Notes under the pieces: generated by a model
Databases searched by the model: none
The model's input: only the letters and a program-made list of their open reading frames with translations
What the model was told of the DNA's origin: nothing
Shown: positions 1 to 11,454 of the stretch, piece after piece
Layout: every line of letters starts with the position of its first letter
Numbering within the stretch: position 1 is the first letter of the stretch
Assembly (NCBI GenBank): GCA_917880885.1
Contig: OU862912.1
Span: 49,091,117 to 49,155,116, forward strand
DNA from: Limnephilus marmoratus
Taxonomy: Eukaryota > Arthropoda > Insecta > Trichoptera > Limnephilidae
DNA: 64,000 bases
Direction: 5' to 3'
Made by a program: the position numbers and the translations under genes

Positions 1-640
1 GACCAATTGAAAACAGTCACATAACTTTTGTAATAAAAAACAATGCTAGAAACGGCAGCGAAATGAAACTAGAAGTTATGACATCATAGTGTCGCCCTTA
101 ATCTGCTTTCTTTGAAAATTGGACTAAAAATAAAATATATCATTATTTTTATTGTAGCTGAAATGTAGCCCCTTTTTGTTAGTATTATTAGTTCTTTATG
201 CACCAGATTTAAATGTCCGGGTTAAATTTTCCCCAAAAAAAAAAAAAGGAAAAAAAAGAAGGAAAAACTAAACCCTTTCACACACTTCCCCAAATGATCA
301 TCTAGTCAACCCACGCTATGCAATTGCACTATATAAGTATTATAAATACAAGAACAACATGTCAACCTACTAGAGACCAAATGGGAATATAATTCACCGA
401 CTCCAGATATTTTCATATCAGAGGGTTCGGCTCTTATTAAAATATTATTATTATTATTATTACTAAAAGTATTTTCAGCAACGTGAATTTGAAGAAATAA
501 TATAATATTCTACAATCTACAATATATAAGGCACAAAAACAATGAAAAATAACAAAGACACAAAAACAGATATTTCATTAGCCGTTATTTTTAAACCCTT
601 TGTTTTTTTTAATTTTTTATTTTTTATTTATCTGTATAAA
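1..640. other. No gene seen; low-complexity AT-rich DNA
   Basis: There is an A/G-rich run near 235-265 and a short TTA microsatellite near 445-465. No motif-bearing reading frame is visible on either strand. Confidence 0.6.
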
Positions 641-654
641 GTATGTTTACATTT

Positions 655-710
655 GGTTTTTCGATGCCTGTCTTTCTAGGATATACCTGTGTCGAGACTG
701 GCGTAGAGGT
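655..710. repeat. Short dispersed repeat, copy 1
   Basis: A segment containing CTAGGATATACCTGTGTCGA recurs near 23485-23535 with a few differences, in the same orientation. The class is unknown and the boundaries are approximate. It could be a small conserved piece of a larger decayed element. Confidence 0.5.
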
Positions 711-841
711 ATATAAATGTATACCACAGTTACAAGAATATTTAAGATTGAAAACATTTTAATTTTAATACATAATAATTCGAAGTGTGGGTAAATTCCA
801 TAGAGTAATCTTATACGATTAAATCTAGGAAGAGATGAAGT

Positions 842-881
842 AAATCCTGTCAAATCTAATGTAGTTAGATTTGACAGGATT
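842..881. repeat. Short hairpin (17-bp arms)
   Basis: The arm AATCCTGTCAAATCTAA is followed by a loop of about 5 nt and then its reverse complement. No flanking coding sequence is seen. It may be a decayed MITE core or a chance palindrome. Confidence 0.55.
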
Positions 882-1142
882 CTATTATTTTTATTTATTT
901 TATATGGGTTAGGTCGTTTATTTGCAAATTTTTTAAAACTTTTCTTTTTTTTAAATAAAGCGCTTTACCCATTTAATATTTACCCATTTAATCATTGAAG
1001 ATAACATTAGCGACTCTTAAACGAAAATTTGAAACGGTTCGTTTGCATCTAGAACCCAGATCCTTGGCATTGCTGGGACTCTGCTCTAAACACAGATAAT
1101 TCGACCCTAACATCTTCGGTCATATTTAAGTGTATCATTTTT

Positions 1143-1580
1143 TGAAATGTGAATACCGCACAAGAGTCCGAACTACTCTCATCTAGAGATAGTGAGACTA
1201 TGGCACCCTCCATTAGGATATGTTGTGAGGCTGAAGATAGCATGTCCGCCATGCACTGGTAAACCATTCATCCGATTGCGGGGAGGGGGAAAGGGAAACT
1301 CGGAAGGGTGCGGAGGGGAGGGGGAAAAGGGGAACTCGGAAGGGTGTGGAGGGGAGGGGGAGGTGGGGAACTCGGTAGCGGGAGGGGACCTAAAACCCAC
1401 CCGCAGGGCCTAGCAGCAAAAACCTGCGGCGCGGGTTTTTAACTGCTATTATACTATAAATTATTTTTAATGAATAAATTATTTAATAAATCACAAAAAA
1501 TTTACTTGCGCACGCCGGTATTCACATTCCAGTCGAGAGCCTTACCCCTCTAACACTGAGGCCGTTATACTTCGACTAAG
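1143..1580 (-). mobile_element. tRNA-derived SINE, copy 1 (decayed)
   Basis: The segment aligns by eye to the better copy at 44110-44520, in opposite orientation. Shared blocks are ACCGCACAAGAGTC near its 3' end, GGATATGTTGTGAGGCTGAA, a pyrimidine-rich tract in element orientation (G-rich on the plus strand, about 1275-1390), and the TTACTTGCGCACGCCGGTAT boundary with the tRNA-like head. The head itself has decayed and its B box is poor. It is presumably transcribed by Pol III and moved by a LINE; that is family knowledge, not seen here. Confidence 0.7.
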
Positions 1581-2285
1581 AACCTTTTCTGATTTTTCTA
1601 TTTCAAATTTTTGGTTGAGAGTCGCTAATATTATCTCCAATGATTAAAAATTTAATTTGGACGTTGAACTCAAGTTATTTAAAAAATAAATAAAAATATT
1701 TATACAAATATCAATCCATTTTCTCACGGACGAAACACCACACAACTCCGTTACAATGCATATTCCTATCTTCAACCATATATACATATTAAATTTAAAG
1801 AAAGACTAATATTCCTACATCTTTATCTATATAAAATACACGGACACGTGTTTTTTTACAGACAAACAATCTAAAAGTTTGTTTACCTACATCTCCTCGT
1901 AGTTCTGTTTTCATGAGAACCTTAAATGCTGAGAATTAGATGTAATGAAAACAAACGATCACATGAGTTTCTTGTTGGGGGTTGGTTATAACACGTTCGC
2001 CCCAAGTGTTTTCCCAATATTAGCTCCTCTCCCCTCCTGCCCCTTACTCCTCGCTCTACCGCTTCGCCGTCGTCCCGTGTGTTTCGAATAATTGTAATTT
2101 ACGGTCTGGGATATCGCTTTCTTTTTCACTGGTCAAGAAAGATATCAACCAACGAAGAGTCACTTTAGGGAAAAGGGAAAATGAAAACACAATAAATATT
2201 ATTATTAAGTGGGAAAGCACCCAAAAACTTCCTTATTGATTATTTGTAAATCCTCTGTAACTAACATACTTAAAAACATACAAAA
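1581..2285. other. No gene seen
   Basis: AT-rich DNA with a short CT-rich stretch near 2025-2060. No motif-bearing ORF or clear repeat is visible. Confidence 0.5.
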
Positions 2286-2518
2286 ATTCTTTATCGATAG
2301 GGAACAATCTTAGTATGGGACTTTTTTAAAAATTTTGTTGGTTATTAACTACCTTACTATTAATGTTTATGGCTTTCCTAAGTTCAAGTGCCTCTAAATT
2401 GTCCAACCTCATACCGATATTGTTTTTATGAATAAGTTTGGCGCCGGAGTTTTTATCAAATTTATGATCTTTTTCGATCAAGTGGTTAGCAAATTTTGAA
2501 AGTCCAGAGCTGTGTAAA
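2286..2518 (-). pseudogene. Penelope-like element endonuclease C-terminus (fragment)
   Basis: Read on the minus strand, about 60 codons match the C-terminal part of the PLE GIY-YIG endonuclease ORF: a segment with LIEKDHKFDKNSG, then GMRLDNLEALELRKA. The 14-kb copy has LIEKNHSFNKSSG and GLRLNNLEALEIKKV at the same places. The catalytic GIY-YIG part is missing. At its upstream end (about 2518) the copy meets an inverted piece of the same family running on the plus strand. It is a dead fragment, and its RT domain is not present nearby. Confidence 0.75.
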
Positions 2519-2790
2519 CTTTAATAACCAACTAAATTTAAATAAAAGTCCCATACTAAGATTGTTCCCTATTGATAAAGAACACGCCCGTTCCCTTCCC
2601 AATTCTCCATCTACGCCTTCTTTCTCCTCCACTTGACGAGTCCAGCCCATTTTTGGTAAATTATATATTATAGCACACATATAACCTAACGTTAGTAGAG
2701 TATTATACTGTCCTGATGAAGCTACGGTTATAGCGAAACCCTGTCGGCATAAAGTATAAAAAATAAAAGTGGTGATTACAAAGTTATTGT
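2519..2790 (+). mobile_element. Penelope-like element 3' region, inverted relative to 2286-2518
   Basis: Bases 2521-2582 are the near-perfect reverse complement of 2286-2350, so two copies of the region just after the endonuclease ORF face each other. The plus-strand copy continues through untranslated sequence to the hammerhead-like motif at 2705-2757 and an A-rich end. Inverted joins between partial copies are typical of PLE insertions (family knowledge). Confidence 0.65.
2705..2757 (+). ncRNA. Hammerhead-ribozyme-like motif at PLE end
   Basis: The order is stem I strand ATAC-TGTC, core CTGATGA, one unpaired A (2720), a 4-bp stem II (GCTA/TAGC, loop of 6), GAA, a 2-bp stem III (AC/GT, loop of 3), a GTC cleavage triplet ending at 2745, then GGCA pairing back to TGTC and, after a 4-nt bulge, GTAT pairing to ATAC. 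PLEs are known to carry minimal type I hammerheads with very short stem III. The unpaired A before stem II is not in the canonical core, so catalysis is uncertain. Confidence 0.6.
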
Positions 2791-2924
2791 TTTATTTTAA
2801 ATTAATAATGTATGGAGTATCTACTTGATACATTTGGTATAAGGACCTATTTCAATCTCACCGTTCATAAACAAATTTTGAAGCAAACTCGCCAATTCCT
2901 CGTCTACATTTTTTTAAACTTTAA

Positions 2925-3060
2925 CTCCACACAGGAGGCCTTGGGGAAAATATTTTCCCTCAGGGCCTACGTCATCTTTGTGGATGCTTTGTGGAGGGTC
3001 CTTTAAAGGAAGGGAAGGTATGAAGAAAAAAAGGAATACGGGTCTTTAAGAGAAATTGTT
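2925..3060 (-). repeat. Hairpin-tailed repeat family, copy 1 (3' end)
   Basis: The segment holds CTCCACACAGGAGG, a decayed form of the GGCCCTGAGGAAAA hairpin, and then TGGATGCTTTGTGGAGGGTC. The T-run before it (2910-2917) reads as a poly(A) tail on the minus strand. The closest relatives are at 42200-42500 and 29400-29735. Confidence 0.65.
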
Positions 3061-4262
3061 GTAGAAGGGAGGAAACACAGAGGCCGGCAAATCAAGAACG
3101 AATCGTAGAAACGACTCGCTCTTATGTGATAAATGTCAACCGTGTACATATGTTGGGAATATAATTTAACATGCGATATACTTTAACAAAACAATATACA
3201 AATGACATCGATATTTTCAACATAACAAACTCGATGTTTAAAACCTTTAAAACATACATAAATAATTTTTTCATGGCCAAATATTATTCCTGATAATTTT
3301 AGATTATTGTTATTTCTTTCCAATTGTAAATCATTGTTTTGAAAGTAATTATTTCATATAATCATTGTTTATTTCTAATCTTTGTGTACATTCTAATGAT
3401 TTCGTATACCTATCCAATGTTAAAGCCTCACGGATGTGAAAAGGGTAATCAAAATTTAAAAAAAAAATCAAATTGTCATATTTCTAAAATTAGTTGATTG
3501 AGTGAAAAACTCAATGCTTCTAACTGAAAATATTTAACTAGTTGTAGTACCTAGTGAATTTCTTTATCAGTTTTCCATTCAGGGTGTCATTTTCAGGCCT
3601 GCGGAGATGGCGCGTTGCCGTAACGAATAGCTTTTCCGGGAAACTTTTGTGGGATGAAAGGACGTGCTGTGGTAGTCAGTTTCCTCTGGACTCTTTCTTT
3701 CCAAGTCCCATTGTCACGGCACCTTTCACCACCCACTTACCACCCCCACTTCCACCACATCTGAATGTCCGCGGTAATGAAAACTTGCTTTTTAAACCAA
3801 GACCAGAATGCAAGATTGCGGTTTTGTAGTATCTTAAAATATAATATTAAGACGTGCATTCGTATGTATTCTTTGGAAAAGAAGAGATTGCATTCTTCGT
3901 TTGCCGTTCCCTGAGATTAATCATAGAAGAAAAAGTTTTTAACTTTATTGAAATATTCATTAAATCGTTGGTGGAAAGAAATGAGTGTCGGGAAAACTTA
4001 AGGCTCGCATACGGATGAAAGAAGATATCGGCGATTTCCAAGGAAGGCATGGCTCGATGAATGGAGTCAAAGGAAGTCAATTGAGTACCTTACAAGGACA
4101 ATTTCAAATATGCTTAACATACCAAAATTAGATATATATTTTGGCCAGAAAAAACATAAATTCAATGCCACAAAACTACATATTGCCAATTCAAATGACT
4201 TTAAAAACAACATCAGTATTAATATTTTGTGTTGGCGTTACTTCATAATTTTTAATGATTTC
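3061..4262. other. No gene seen
   Basis: A 91-codon open frame at 3554-3829 (plus) has no recognisable domain, a proline-rich tail and no repeat support. I do not call it a gene. The rest is AT-rich. Confidence 0.5.
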
Positions 4263-4373
4263 GTGGTGGCGAACGATTCAGCTATTTTGACTCGCGAATT
4301 CATCCCTATTGGCGTGCTAAGAGCCAATAGGGATGAATTCGCAAGTCAAAACAGTTGCGTCGTTCGCCACCAC
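4263..4373. repeat. Long hairpin, 51-nt arms and 9-nt loop
   Basis: Arms 4263-4313 and 4323-4373 match at about 46 of 51 positions, beginning GTGGTGGCGAACG and ending CATCCCTATTGGC at the loop. No target duplication is obvious. It could be a foldback MITE or a microRNA-like precursor; nothing in the sequence decides between them. Confidence 0.75.
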
Positions 4374-6580
4374 ATCAATTCTGTTCCTTATTGCCGACGA
4401 CACGACAGCTCAAAAATCGCTACGCGTTCGCTCCCACTGTTCCTATACGAACATTGTGAAAATATAAATTATAATATGGATGTAATTTTCACAATTACAC
4501 AACCACCCATCTTATCCCCCATAATTTCATTGAATTCGTATTTACTTGGTCATATGTTGAATCACGATGATTCGTATACCTTTACCGGGGTAGGGGTATG
4601 TTGGGAGGTCAGGGTATGGGTTTGTCGGATTTGGACGCGGGTGTGGGGGGGGAGGTTCCAGGGTGTAGGTGTCTCGTCATACAGAATTGTGACAATATTG
4701 CCTTTGATGATTAAATTAAACGAACAAGGAACAGAGGTAGAATGACCGCTTTCAGTTCGTATGAGATGACCAATGTTAAACATCTACTGACAGTTCTGTT
4801 CGTTCATACATAGTTCCGTGGGAGAATGTTGAAAACACGCCTGCAAAGTGACTCCATGTCGGGAGATATTTTTGATTTAGCATGGTTGTAATGACTACTT
4901 TAAAATCATAAGAAATTGAGCGGAGAATCAGACCTTGAACCTACAAATTTATATCGGCCTGCTTGTGTATTAATTTATTTTAAAACTTATCCTACTAAGG
5001 GTAGATCGATGAGATCTCTGTCCTTACTGTATGGCAGTGTGACACAGTCCTAGCTTTATTCAAATGGCAGCCATGGGATTATTTCTCCATTTACCCAATC
5101 AGCCTCCACTTGTTGATTCACTTGATTGTGTCAAAGTTTCCCTTATCTTAAAAATCCATTTCTCACAAGAATTGATATCGAAACTTATAGAAAAAAATAC
5201 TCTCTTGTCTTCATATTACACTTATTGGTGTATTCTACATCCATACCGCTGTAGTTACTGTTTACCAATTAGCAATCTTTTATTGATATTTTTATCCGCC
5301 ATCTTTTGCGAATCTACCAATTTCCTAAGCGCACAAAAGTTTTCCATTAAGTAACTCTTTAGGAATTAAAACTTAAATTACGTACGAGCTTCGTTTATTC
5401 TAGACTACGAAAGGTTCTTCCAGTTTTACGCACAGCTTGAATAAGGCACTGAATCATCAGCATAAGAGACAACATAAATTTAGTTTATTCATCTCCACAA
5501 CTAAACAATCACCCTTCTCGTGTAAATAATCCACACACAAATAAATTACAGCGCCGAAATTACACAGCCTTTTATTACACCAAACAAACACCCCACAAAC
5601 AAACACCAATCCTCATATGACTTATAAACATTCTTACGAAATATTTAAGCCTTAATCCCCGCCTGGCTCCCCGTGAAACGAAACAAAAGTAAACTCCCCG
5701 AAGTCGAGGGTAAATAGTGTCCAGGATTCGGGTGTCAGTGTTCCCATAAAGCCTCATTAAAACTACTTACCAGTTTTCCAAACCCTCCTTCTTAAAAGCT
5801 TCCAAGCCAGGGTTAAACTTTCCGATCTCCCGACGAGAAGGAAGACGTTTCGGCTTCTGTTTACTCGACAAAAAATAAGATTGAAACCGTGAATTGGCCC
5901 TTAAGAAAGTTTAATCACGTTTTGTTTGCAAATTAGAATTAGATTTACTTAAATTTAAGACGAAAGCGGGAGCTTGTTACTGCTTAATTAAAACTTTATT
6001 TTCTAAGGAGTCGTTAGATGAAAAATCATATCTTAATCTTGTTTTCATTTGATTTTTAATAATGTCAACATAGCATTTCTTGTAAATGCTTCCACATTTC
6101 TGTAGAATAACTGATGAAGCATTTAACTTTGCCTACGGCTTCGATTCTCTTCACAACGTAAAATATTCTAAATACCTAGTTATTTTATTTTAATATCGTA
6201 AATACTAACACTCTTTTAACTAATTAGGTAATTAAAAATATTTCTCATACAATTCTCATGCAGTACGTACTGTCTTATTTTACAGTTCAAATAATATGAA
6301 AATTATGTTACGAACAGAAACTTACGACTTGGCCTATAAATTCTATAGATTTTCTGCTTTAGCCATTTTACTGACGGCAAATAATGTCAGAAATCACTTG
6401 TTAAAACGCCCTTTAACATCCTGTAGGTATATGCATTTTTACAACTGTCGTGAGCTAATTAGAAAGTTAAGAAAGAATGACTATTCCCATTCGAACATCT
6501 AGTCTAGGTCTAGAGGAATCAACGATTACTTTAAGTCGGTATTTTAGAGATTCTTGCTTGTGTAGTAGTGTACTCTGCAA
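4374..6580. other. No gene seen
   Basis: A G-rich low-complexity patch lies at about 4585-4675. The other open frames are short and lack motifs. Confidence 0.5.
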
Positions 6581-6615
6581 CTTTCGATTACTGCGGGGTA
6601 AGATGGGACTGCGGG

Positions 6616-8451
6616 CAGTGGCGTAGCTAGCATGGGTGGCACCCGGGGCGGAAAACGTGGTGTCACCCCCCCCCCCCCCCCCCACATTAAAATTAACTTC
6701 GACAAATTCAAAACACAAATTTCGACCTCCTTAAATATAGAAACAGTTTTAAAAACGCTAACAGAATAACTAAAATTTTCAACAGGTAATAATTCCCTTC
6801 ACGAGTTCCCGTCAATCACTGCTCAACTCGTCAATTCTGAGGAAAATCATTTGCCGGGGTGAAAATATAATTTCAACATCCCTTAATAAAGTTAAAACCA
6901 GTTTTGTGTTCAGAGTGTAACGATGAAATTTCAATTGTGAGATAGTAAAGGTGTTAGTCCCCAACATTAATTATTAATGCACGCAGTACACGAAAATGGT
7001 TTTACTCCGATCTTTATAGCACATATTCTGCAACTTTCAAATCTTGCACGTGGAACTTGAAAATGGTTTCCTTTGAAATTTCATTTGAAACTCTGTTCAT
7101 CTGCGGACCCATTTCGAAGGAAACCATTCCTGATTTCCACTATTGCAAGATATTCCGCGAGTTGCAGGATACGAAAGTTTCAGACTATTTGCTGCAAATA
7201 TTGAAGGAAAACCATTTTCATGTTATGGGTGTAGTTTTAATTAAAACGAGTTACCAAATACAGATTTAATCTTAAATTGATACCAGTTTTGAGATGAGCT
7301 CTAAATTTGAGTTGCACCCCATACGCACCAAAATTCGGAGGAAAACCATTTGCTTGTTCCGTGTGTAACTTTTATTCAAGCTTTTGGATTCTTACACAGA
7401 ATCACTCTTAACTTAAATTTGGAAAAATGTGAAATTAGTATAGGCCGGGTAAACGGAAAAATACAACGTCATGACGCCATACTCGGAAACGTAACGTCGC
7501 CAACCAAAAAACTTTTTATTTTTCAAAATTAGGACTTAGGCAAAAATCTGATTTAAGGATTACCAGTTTATCAATTATACTTTTACATGTAGTTAAATTA
7601 TTAAAAATATACAGAATCTTTATTTTTAGTAACCATAAAACTAGATTTTGGATAATACCCAATCTAATATTGGATAAAATAATTTAGGTATTATGATTTA
7701 CAACGCTAGTAATGCGAAGGTGACCTTTCATCCAAATAATCGACAGCTGATCGATATCTGAGGGTGCTTTTACATTTGGTAGGCGAATCACCTTAGCTTT
7801 TGAAACTACCTAAGTGTAAGCAGCTAATCGTTTGGTGTAAATACTGTCGTATTGTTGACTTGTATTGGTAATCGGTGTAAATAGCGCTTCGTCAAAAAAT
7901 TCAAAACGCATATTTCGAATTCTTAAAAAACGTTTTCTGAAATCCTCCAAATTACTTATTATTCCTTAAATATTTTCATGTACACAAAACAATATAATAC
8001 AGAAAAAACCATGCAGATCAGTTATCAATCGATTCTGGTGTATTGTATTCAAGTTTTGCGTCTATTATAATAGTGAACTATCAAATCCACTTACCTTGAT
8101 CTTTCAGCACTAATAAAACGCTAACAGAATAACAACTAATTAACGTCAGCTAATAGATAACAATTCAATACAATATAGGAACGAAATTAGAATTTCTCTA
8201 GGAATATTTAGGGGAAATCCCCGATCGTGCAATGCTTCGAGCTAGGAACGAAAATAAAAAATAAAACATTTTTTCGGGAATCCCCGACCAACCGAGCTAA
8301 TTAACAGTCAGTGTTCACATGTAAAATATTTTTTGTGGCAATTTTGCACTCTCGTAATTTTTTTTTTTCCATTTCCGTTGGAGTGTCACCCCCCCATCGG
8401 GTGGCACCCGGGGCGGTCCGCCCCCACCGCCCCCCCCTCGCTACGCTACTG
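6616..8451. mobile_element. hAT-like element with perfect 8-bp target duplication
   Basis: The left end begins CAGTGGCGTAGCTAG; the right end, reverse complemented, begins CAGTAGCGTAGCGAG. Both ends also carry GGTGGCACCCGGGGCGG-type sequence. The flanks are ACTGCGGG on both sides (6608-6615 and 8452-8459). An 8-bp duplication and CAG...CTG ends fit hAT. No transposase ORF is seen, so this copy is non-autonomous or badly decayed. It interrupts a LINE fragment whose coding sequence resumes right after the right duplication. C-runs sit just inside both ends. Confidence 0.85.
6990..7230. repeat. Degenerate inverted repeat inside the hAT-like element
   Basis: GAAAATGGTTTT and CTGCAACT on the left are mirrored by GAGTTGCAG and AAAACCATTTTC on the right, with many differences between. 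This may be the core of an older palindromic element. Confidence 0.4.
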
Positions 8452-9268
8452 ACTGCGGGCGAGTGTTTCTTGATGGTGAAATTATTGAAAATGTTACTGA
8501 AACGAAATACTTAGGAGTTATATTGGATTCCAAGCTAACATTCAACAAGCATGCTGAATATACACAAAAGAAAATTAGGAAAAAAATATCTTTTTTGGGA
8601 AGAATTCGGCAAACTATCTAGTAAAACTGCAATCACCGTCTACAAATCAATTATTGCTCCACATTTTAACTATTGCTCAACTACAATTTTCCTATGTAAC
8701 GAACAAAACAAAATAAGTTTCAAATTCTCCAGAACAGGGCAATGAGAATAATACTTCGGCGAAATAGATTTTCAAAAGTAAACAAAATGTTAAAGGAACT
8801 GAATTGGCTAACCGTGAAACAGATGCTGACCTTGAATACGATGATATTTATACATAAAATAATAAACAACATTTTACCAAAATACTTCTCAAATAAAATT
8901 ACATTCAGCAAGGACATTCACAGACATAACACAAGGACGTGTAAGGAAATCAGGTTTAAAAAAAGGACAAGGCGAATACGCAGAACAGTTTACTATACAA
9001 AGGGGTGAAGTTATATGTATAACATGCTACCAGAAACTTTAAAGTTCACACCAATTGGACAGTTCAAGATGTATTATAACACGTATATGTATAACACGCT
9101 ACCAGAAACTTTAAAGTTCACACCAATTGGACAGTTCAAGATGTATTGTTGGAACGATATAAAACTACATAAAATTTAGTTTGCAATATGAAATATTATA
9201 TTTAATTAGAAATTTGTAAACTTAAATGTACAAATTACTAAAATAAAAATTAATAAATAAATAAACTT
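8452..9268 (+). pseudogene. LINE reverse transcriptase C-terminal region, 5'-truncated
   Basis: The three frames together read as the end of a CR1/Jockey-group ORF2: ETKYLGVILDSKLTFNKH, then KTAITVYKSIIAPHFNYC, then KMLKELNWLTVKQML and RHNTRTCKEIRF, ending near YNMLPETLKFTPIGQFKMY. At least three frameshifts separate the pieces (about 8617, 8735 and 9000). The 3' end is A-rich with TAAA units. The catalytic YADD region is absent. The hAT-like element at 6616-8451 lies at its 5' edge, so only a few bases upstream of 6608 can belong to it. Confidence 0.8.
9012..9155 (+). repeat. 72-bp tandem duplication at the LINE ORF end
   Basis: Two adjacent copies start TATATGTATAACATGC and TATATGTATAACACGC at 9012 and 9084. 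They cover the last coding segment and differ at very few positions, so the duplication is recent relative to the element's decay. Confidence 0.85.
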
Positions 9269-9918
9269 TTTCGTAGCAGTTTGAAGAAATACTACGGTGT
9301 GCACAAACACTTTACAGCCTAAAGCGTAAAGACATACGAGCATTAGGCGAAGTTTCAACTTGCTGATAAATATATGAAACTGGTACCTATAGGTGTTTAG
9401 ATTAATCATAACTTTTCCGTGATGGACAGGAGACAGGAAAGCCTATGTTGCTGAGAAGTCCCTTGATACTTATTCTCAGTAAAAACGGCATGGAAATTGT
9501 GCGATTCGAAATATTTTTTCCAGGATATTTAATTAAGTCGAAAAGTGGTCCACGGTGGCTTCAGGAATTCTGTTGGATTCTGCATGGAGAAACCGTTCTT
9601 CTGAATCGTAAATGATAATTTCCGGAGACGGCGCGCGGCGTCTGTTCGCTCCTTGTCGCGTCTCGTTTCATCTTGAAATTCCAGCATTCAGATAGAATGG
9701 CAATTTCAATTTGTTATGTATTGCAGAAAATATTCTTGTAATCTCAGATTTCTTCTAAGTTGAAGCATAATCGAAAGCAATTAAATGGTCTAAATCTTGC
9801 TGCAGTGCTGTCATAAAAAATATTTAAAATCATGTTTTCAGAATATCATTTGCACGAAAAAATCGTTGATAATTTATTATTTATTATTTTTACGCCGAAC
9901 CGAGCTTCTACACGTACA
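9269..9918. other. No gene seen
   Basis: No motif-bearing frame or strong repeat is visible. Confidence 0.5.
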
Positions 9919-10155
9919 AAAAAATCAGAATGTGCAGTTAGCACACAGTAGAAACAAAACCTTCTAAAAACTAAAGTAGAGAAGAGTGGGAGGCTTAGAA
10001 GCACCGCACAAAGAGGAGACCGATTAGTCTATCTCATTCTCTCGCAGGCTAAATCCTATACATGTGTGAATCTTGACTTCTTTTAGTGTCGCTATTTTTC
10101 GTTTCATCGAGTTTCAAATCGCATACATCACAACGGTGCTGAAGAAGTTTTCACA
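9919..10155 (+). repeat. Dispersed repeat family K, copy 1
   Basis: Shares long blocks with 35456-35770, including GAAGCACCGCACAAAGAG, CTATCTCATTCTCTCGCAGG and TCGAGTTTCAAATC, in the same orientation. No coding potential is seen and the class is unknown. Confidence 0.7.
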
Positions 10156-10838
10156 ACCCGTCTGCTTGTTTAGGAATAAATACATCCCAAAAACACGTTA
10201 TCGCGTTATACCTTCATGAGACCAAAAACGTCCCGAGCGACCTTCCTTTTTAAAAGCTCTATATCTCTCTTCCTCTCATGTAAACATACGTATTTTTCTT
10301 TTAACCAGAAAGAGGACAAAATAATGCTTCTTTTAAATATGAAAGCTATCTTGCATAAATATTTTACAATCTCGATCCAAAGTGACGGTTTCAGAATTTA
10401 CGCGTGAAACTGAGACTTCCGGATTGTGAGATGCGAATATATTGAACCAAGCAGACGGGTTGGAAAATTGTAAGTTAAAAATTAAAATATTAACTGAAAA
10501 TATGAAAACAGATAGTTCACTTTCTAAAAGTTTTAAAGAAATAATGCACAAGAATTAATAATAAATCCCCAAAAAAAAAAAGTAAAGTGTGTTTAAATCT
10601 GAAACAAAGATTTTACAATGACTATATTTTCATTACAATGATCAAAAATTGCGTTTGATTATATTAAATGTACTGGTAAAAAGTTATAGTCAAATATTTG
10701 AAAGGCACGATTGAATCAAAATCCTTAATTTTATTTACACTTTCTGAGCTTCTCTCCAATATTCCAAAATTATTTTGAATATTATACCCATTCAATAAAA
10801 ATAAAGCCATTGTATTCTCTTTTTTTATTTTATTTTTT
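10156..10838. other. No gene seen
   Basis: AT-rich and without recognisable features. Confidence 0.5.
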
Positions 10839-11330
10839 ACTAGCTGGTTCCCGGCATGCGTTGCTATGCCATTTAATAAAGAAATTGTTTCTCCCTGCGT
10901 GTCCCTTCCCATTCGTCCCGTTCCCTTTCCGCCTCCCCTTCCTCTCCAGCATCAACTTCCACTCCAATTCCTCCACTTTCCCTCTTCCTACTCCACTCCA
11001 CCCCTTCCCCCGTCCAGCGAACCCCCTGCCTGAGTTCCCCTCCCACCTCCCCCCTGCCGTATTCCATACATTCAGTCCCGATACATTCATTTTAAAACCT
11101 GCTCGCGTGCCCCACCTGCTGCAATTTTTTAACACAAATTTCATAACGCCAGTGCTCACCGATAGTTTTATACAAACCTTGTCCTGTTAATAACAAACAC
11201 ACAACAAAAAGAGCTATCCAATTCGGTGCAGTCGTTCGGAAGTTATGTAAGTTATGTAAATGTAAGTTATACATATACATACATTTCGGCGATTCATTTT
11301 TATTTATATGTATATATATATAGAAGATTT
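10839..11330 (+). mobile_element. 'ACTAGCTG' C-rich repeat, copy 1
   Basis: Begins ACTAGCTGGTTCCCGGCATG and carries a C/T-rich tract (about 10895-11060). It ends with a block holding CCAATTCGGTGCAGTCGTTC and CGATTCATTTTTAT, then AT repeats. A close copy lies at 12835-13613 and an inverted one at 46176-46524. The family is widespread in insects; its class is not clear to me. The 126-codon open frame across the tract is a composition artefact. Confidence 0.75.
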
Positions 11331-11454
11331 ATCCACCCGTTGAGAGAGGCTAAAAATATCCTTGAAGGGTGAAAGCCATGTGCCTACATTGTATTTTATT
11401 CGGTGATTAAATTTTCGAATTCATAATATTATTACGAATGATCGACCAATAAAC

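Noticed and set aside
3554..3829. 91-codon plus-strand frame with a proline-rich tail
   Set aside because: No motif, no signal peptide pattern and no repeat or splice evidence. A host exon cannot be excluded but is not supported.
4110..4745. 211-codon plus-strand frame
   Set aside because: It runs across both arms of the 4263-4373 hairpin and a G-rich tract. No domain is visible and the composition is that of non-coding DNA.
6109..6160. CTGATGA core near 6112 as a fifth hammerhead
   Set aside because: No paired stem II followed by GAAA can be formed.
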